Below, piece after piece: positions 30,020-34,638 of a DNA stretch of 34,638 bases (position 1 is the stretch's first letter; each line of letters opens with the position of its first letter). The stretch lies in assembly GCA_003254885.1 (NCBI GenBank), contig QANT01007448.1:1-34638 (forward strand). The letters are read 5' to 3'. The translations under genes were made by a program, and so were the position numbers. The notes beneath the pieces were generated by a model. It was not told the origin of the DNA. It was given only the letters and a program-made list of their open reading frames with translations, and searched no databases. This DNA is from Purshia tridentata (Eukaryota > Streptophyta > Magnoliopsida > Rosales > Rosaceae).

Positions 30020-30948
30020 TCACTTTTTTATTAAGAGCAAAATTTTTTAAGAGCAAAATGATTTTCTTTAAAATAATTGATGGCACTACTTTGAAAGAGA
30101 ATGAAACTGTAGAAAATGTTTAGAACTTTTATAAGGGGACATTATCTATAGCTTGCTCGGGGGACAAAGTATATTTCTCTTTGTCTGTCAAATGAAAAAG
30201 AAAAAAGTTCAGGGATGGATTTCTTCAATGTGTTATTATTTGTTCATGAAGTTACGGAGGTTAACTATCTAGCTTATGGTTATTGGTACATACTTATACG
30301 GCTGGCTAGCTATATCCAACTACCCTGAGTGAAGATGAGTCTTTGGTAATCATGGATCTGTCAAATTAGTTGCGATTCCAATTTACCGCTAACTGAGGTC
30401 TAATTAAATTCTAATTAAAATATCTCAATTTGAATGAAGAATTTGAAACTGAATTTTACAGTTGTGGTGATAAGCAATAGTGTGAGAAAAAAATTGAAAA
30501 AGAATTTTGTTTTTGTAAACCTATGAAACTATGTCTTCTGTTCAGATTGTGGTGTTATGTAAATTTTGCTAGATAATATTTTATGTCTTGAAGAATCAAT
30601 CATTATTTGGGATACTATGGGAATCCAGGGCCTCCAGTTTGACTGTGTGTGTTATTATAGGGAAAAAGAACTTAGAAAGGAGAAAGTTGAGGCACCCTTT
30701 AGTTCCCTTATTTATGATTTTTACCCAATAACCGAATACTTTTGTCTTTCCCTTGGAAAAGTTTGAATTCCTTTGCATCTGCTGGATAATGTATTGTAGC
30801 TTATTAAAGGACTGTCTACAGTTGTAGCAACAATGCTCTCACTAATTTTTGTTTTTGATTGGATTGTTAACAGACCAAAAATGGCCTGCATGAAGTGTAA
30901 ATTTGGGTTTTATATAGGACACGTGCTGGCAAAGTTTATGTGACTTCA
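30020..30948. other. Noncoding spacer
   Basis: AT-rich with no supportable gene. The 66-residue frame near 30566-30766 lacks an ATG start and any recognisable feature. Confidence 0.55.
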
Positions 30949-33900
30949 TGACACGCCCCGACCCTCGGGCACGTGCCTAAACTGCTGAAAACTAATAACT
31001 GTTCCTGTGGGCCCTGTTTATGAAACTGTGAGCCATGAATAATAAATAGTTTACTGAAAACAACTGTAAATTTCAAAAGCACGTTTATAAAATCAAGCTG
31101 TAACATCTTTTACATAAAAATCAAACAGTAAAACAAGTTTCTGAAGCACTGCTGGTCCCACTGCCTCGTCTTCTCTCCACTGCTTCCTCAGCCTGCTCAA
31201 CCTGCAAAACCAAAACCCTGCACCCAACCACAGGTGCACCGGGTTTACACACAAACCCGGTAAGCTCACTAGAGCTCGTGTGAGTGAAATCTACTGAAAA
31301 TCTCAAAATAAACTCAATTAAAATAATCAGTAAAATCATCTTAATCCTCGAATCACAATTAAACCACAATTCATGATTCATAACTGATAATTCTTAACCT
31401 GGACACCGATCCTCTAACCAATCCAATTCCCACTGTAATCCTTAAATCCCTCAAACATCCTCAATTTAACCTCTAACTGAAAGATCACCTCAATTATCCT
31501 TAAATGGTCCTCTAAACTGGAATCACCTCAAATTATATCACAACATCCCGACTTAGAATTCCACTAGTTTCTCCAATACTCTTAGAATCCTCGATATCCA
31601 TTCTGAATCAACTTAAACCTCAATTAATCCTTCCACTGTTCTTAATAACCTTTAGAACCTACTAAATCCTCAATTTAAAAATAACTGATACTCCAAACCT
31701 TTTACTTACCCTTAAATCTCAATGACCTTTATTACTCAAACCCCGGTAATCAATTCTCGCCTAACTTTTGTATTCCAAGTTTCTTAACACCTCACTGTTA
31801 CCCTTTGAGATTCCCCAGCTTTAAAACATTTTATAAATCCACTGAAAACTCTTTGTAGAAATCCGCATTTGAAATCCATTTTGCAAACTCGTTTAGAAAA
31901 CGATAAAGCTGATCAAGTCTCAATTTATAAAACAATAACTGAAAACTCTGATAAATCAATAAAACTAAACAATTTCCCAAAATAGCAATTAAGAACTGAG
32001 ATCTATAATTCACAAAAACAACTGTAAACTGACAAGATGCGTAAAACCATCACCCAATCCACATCCAGCTAGCCTGCCGTACATGCGCAGGGCTCACAAC
32101 CTGCCGTACGCATGCAGGGCCAATAATCCTGCCGTACATGCGCAGGGCCTACGACCTGCCGTACGCATGCAGGGCCAATATCCTGCCGTACATGTGCAGA
32201 GCCAGGGTCTGTCATACACATGCAGGGCCAACAACTGCCGTACGTGCACGCAGGGCCGCCCCCAAAGGGCAAAGCATCCCGACACACGGCCCAAAGCCTA
32301 TGTGTGTGCCGTGATGGGTCCCAAAGACCTGTATAACCTGAGAAGCTGAACGAGTAGCAACTGGGTGCTTTGAAAACCGTACGAATCCAAAAATGATATT
32401 TCCATTTCAAATCACCGAAGACCATTTCCAAAACCTTTTTGGATATAACAGAAAAACTAATCAAAACTCGAGCTTAGAATTAAATCCTTAAATTAAAGAA
32501 CTCAACGTTACCAAAAATGGATAAGTAAAATCAAATCTTTAATTTTATCCGAGAATAAACTGAATTCTTAAAATCAGTTTCCAAAACCAAATCCATACTA
32601 AATTACCTTAAAAAGCCATAACCTTAAAACTCCCGGGAATCCCAATCTTAACCAAAACTCTCCACCTGGACTCACCGGTCCTCAACAAATCACTAAATCC
32701 ATACTTAGTTCTCGATCAAACCTTTAAATCTTCGGAGATTTCCATTCCTAATTCCGTACCTCTCTTAACTAGTACCAGCAACCAACTCAAACAACACACA
32801 AGCAACCAAGTAAATAATTAAACTGAGGATTAAAGGGTCCTAGGTTCACTCACCGTGACCACGCGAAAAGACTAAACTACCCTTCGTGTCCTTCGTGGCT
32901 CCTTTGCTCGGATTCTAAAATCCGGCAGCATAACGGCATCGGGGTACCAATTCCCAAGCCGAGTGTACCTGTTAAGACCAGACAGTCCAAGCTATAAACC
33001 AGAATTCACAACAAGTCACAATCAAGTCAACACACAACCGAAACAGCGGGAACCACCATGCACGGTGGCTGCCCGACCCTCGGAAAACACTCGAAAGGTC
33101 CGAGAAGCTCACCCACAAACTCGGGTGGTTGGCCCGAGGCCGAAAACCAAGGAATGGTCGCTGGAACCGTCACACGCGACGAAACCCACAGCGGTCAACA
33201 GGCGGTCAACTGTCAAAAACGAAAGTCGAGTTTAGCTGAAACAAATTACACAGGCACGTAGAGGAGGTCGAGGGGATCGATTCTCGAACCTGGGTCGACG
33301 GCCAAAAGTGGCCGGAAAAGGAAGAATTTTGGCCGGAAAGCCGGCGGCACCCCCACGTCCAATCCGTCGCCCACGGCGGTCCAACGGCGTGATCGACCCC
33401 ACCAACAAGCTGGGCTCGACGAGGGGAGAAGATCTGGGCGGTCGTTGGGCCTCGTCGTCGCCGGAAACGGCGAGATCGCCGACGGTGACGTCGACTGTGC
33501 ACGATTCGAATCTCCACTTTCCGAGCTAAATCACGGCGAGCCGCCACCATGGGAAGGAGGAGGAGGAGCCGGCGAGCTCGGCGAGCCAAAGACCAGCCCA
33601 GCCCGCCGCCGGACGCGCCCCCACGCGCCGGCGAAAGGCGCGGCTGGCTGAGTGACGCGCGAGACAGAGAGAAGGGTCGGGAGAGAGGAGAGAGAAACTG
33701 GGTCTCATTCATTTCTGGGGTTCTGTGCTCCCTATTTAAAAATCCCACTTTTCAAAATTACCAACTTGCCCCTCTCTTCACACGTCTGTAACTTTCAAAC
33801 CGTAGCTCCGTTCGACGCGTGCTACGTGTCTACAAACTCGTGAGGACGAGACCTTTCCAACGAACCCAAAGTCAACGCGAAAAGTGCTCCCAAACGAAAA

Positions 33901-34032
33901 GTCAACTTTTTGCCCCTTTAAAAGTCAAACTTTAAAATTTGAAAACCTCCAAAACGTTTTACTTTCCAGATAAAATCCCGAAAATCTTTAAAAATCTTTT
34001 CAAAACCACTTTGAAAAGTGCGGGGTGTTACA
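30949..34032 (-). mobile_element. 3.08-kb solo LTR (probably Ty3/gypsy)
   Basis: The element is bounded by the 5-bp target duplication CTTCA (30944-30948 and 34033-34037). Its ends are TG...CA with inverted repeats: TGACACGCCCCG at the left and, read on the minus strand, TGTAACACCCCGC at the right. No gag or pol motif was found in any frame. A single long TG...CA unit with a TSD is best read as a solo LTR left by recombination between two LTRs. Minus orientation is chosen because a TTTAAATAGGGAG promoter-like word at about 33734-33746 precedes a GC-rich leader. LTRs of this size occur in some plant Ty3/gypsy lineages. Overlapping frames such as 33206-33748 (minus) are Arg/Pro-rich by-products of GC-rich DNA. 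Confidence 0.8.
32073..32258. repeat. 27-bp tandem array, seven units, inside the solo LTR
   Basis: CTGCCGTAC followed by ATGCGCAGGGC or GCATGCAGGGCC recurs with starts at about 32074, 32101, 32129, 32156, 32183, 32209 and 32235. The first units alternate between the two variants, a 54-bp higher-order pattern, and the last ones are degenerate. Units contain the near-palindromic cores TGCGCA and GCATGC. Confidence 0.9.
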
Positions 34033-34037
34033 CTTCA

Positions 34038-34270
34038 TGATATTTTGCTACAAACATCAAAATAAATATATATTTTTTTATTTTGATTTTTGCATGACTA
34101 GATGAACATATCTAAATAATTTGAATTCTAACCTGTTTCATAGTTTAAAATTTGTTTGATGAAGTTCATAGGTGATTATTCAGAATAAAAAATAATTCAT
34201 AGTAGATCAGATGTAGCTACTGCTCTTTCATAGATCAATATGCCCCATATTGTTATAATTTTTTAAAATA
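34038..34270. other. AT-rich spacer
   Basis: Nothing is recognised; it resumes the sequence interrupted by the solo LTR. Confidence 0.5.
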
Positions 34271-34356
34271 TGAATCCTTGCAGGTAGATCTAAGAAGTGG
34301 GAAATGCAACATATGTATCCTTGCAGGTAGATCTAAGAAGTGGGCAATGCATAGGG
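34271..34356 (+). repeat. 43-bp tandem duplication containing a splice-acceptor-like site
   Basis: TCCTTGCAGGTAGATCTAAG and following bases occur at about 34275 and 34318 with few differences. Each copy carries CCTTGCAG|GTAGAT, so an acceptor site appears to be doubled. Confidence 0.88.
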
Positions 34357-34430
34357 AAGCCAAGGGATAATGAAAGATCTGTCACTGGCCGTAGTAGGCA
34401 TCAACGAGAATCAAGTATTTGTATTCCATA
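34327..34430 (+). pseudogene. Possible terminal exon of an unidentified gene
   Basis: After the second TCCTTGCAG the frame reads VDLRSGQCIGKPRDN, then ERSVTGRSRHQRESSICIP, to a TAA at about 34428. It is short, Arg/Ser-rich and has no recognised domain. It could be the last exon of the decayed gene at 29530-30019, but no frame link can be shown, so confidence is low. Confidence 0.25.
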
Positions 34431-34638
34431 ACCTATGAATTCCTTCTACTGGTGTGCTAGCAAGTTGACCTCCTACTCTCCATATACTCCTTCCAATTAT
34501 TTTCTTGCTTTCTTAAGATGATGTGGCTATATTTCATAGAAGCATAACCACTTTGTAAAGGGAAAAAAGGAAAAAGAAAAAAAATGAACTAGTAGGAAGA
34601 TTTCCTTGATAATTTTGGTAGCCGATGTAATCTTGGCC
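34431..34638. other. End of window, nothing recognised
   Basis: AT-rich sequence with an A-rich run near 34560-34584. It may be the 3' region of the preceding possible exon. Confidence 0.5.

Noticed and set aside
30566..30766. 66-residue plus frame
   Set aside because: It begins with a non-ATG codon and has no recognisable feature; AT-rich by-product.
32073..32258. Regular repeats resembling a CRISPR array
   Set aside because: Units are contiguous 27-bp repeats without unique spacers, in a plant LTR.
33206..33748. 180-residue minus-strand frame, Arg/Pro-rich
   Set aside because: It lies in the GC-rich part of the solo LTR where stops are rare; no domain, and overlapping frames on the plus strand are equally open.
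1..34638. tRNA, rRNA, riboswitch or organellar insert
   Set aside because: Looked for by eye for cloverleaf A/B boxes and conserved rRNA words; none was convincing. A tRNAscan/Infernal run would settle it.

Overview
The window looks like nuclear DNA from a eudicot flowering plant. The grounds are AT-rich intergenic sequence, genes with GT/AG introns of about 100-300 bp, plant-type cell-wall and organellar proteins, and a dense load of Ty1/copia and Ty3/gypsy retroelements and MITEs. A Rosaceae-like genome would fit, but the sequence alone does not prove the taxon. One ambiguous base (N at 23114) lies exactly at a transposon/gene junction.

Layout. 1-3839 is AT-rich and intergenic, with a 296-bp MITE (2098-2393) and a 400-bp near-perfect foldback element (2810-3209) flanked by a 12-bp direct repeat. 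3840-4367 (minus) encodes a secreted proline-rich, extensin-like, probably GPI-anchored protein. 5080-7104 holds an LTR-like remnant and a CACTA-like terminus. 7105-11659 is a pol-less Ty3/gypsy-type element with LTRs, a primer-binding site, a broken gag carrying a 312-bp tandem duplication, and a decayed antisense gene. 11967-16072 is a young Ty1/copia element with 266-bp LTRs, TSD ATACA, a deleted gag and a pol broken by one stop and several frameshifts.

16150-22238 is the gene-rich core. A predicted mitochondrial small-protein gene (minus, 2 exons, 262 aa) is followed by a P-loop GTPase-like gene with a C-terminal membrane segment (minus, 3 exons, 413 aa). That gene sits head-to-head with a PLP-dependent class I/II aminotransferase gene of the kynurenine aminotransferase type (plus, 9 exons, 404 aa). 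The start codons of the pair are 266 bp apart, so they probably share a bidirectional promoter.

22344-28120 holds another MITE-like stretch, a fragment resembling the first exon of a QUA2-type Golgi pectin methyltransferase gene, and, abutting it, a second and older Ty1/copia element. This element has a truncated 5' LTR, multiple lesions and a 166-bp internal duplication. 28121-30948 contains small tandem repeats and two exon-like pieces of an unidentified decayed gene. 30949-34032 is a 3.08-kb solo LTR with TSD CTTCA and a 27-bp tandem array, GC-rich near its presumed 5' side. The window ends with a duplicated splice-acceptor-like segment and a possible terminal exon.

The intact genes do not form an obvious pathway. 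The main story is a compact three-gene island, with one head-to-head pair, surrounded by retroelements of different ages. No convincing new multi-gene system was seen. The most unusual items are the antisense gene and duplicated PBS/gag unit in the pol-less element, the large foldback element, and the retroelement/QUA2-fragment junction.
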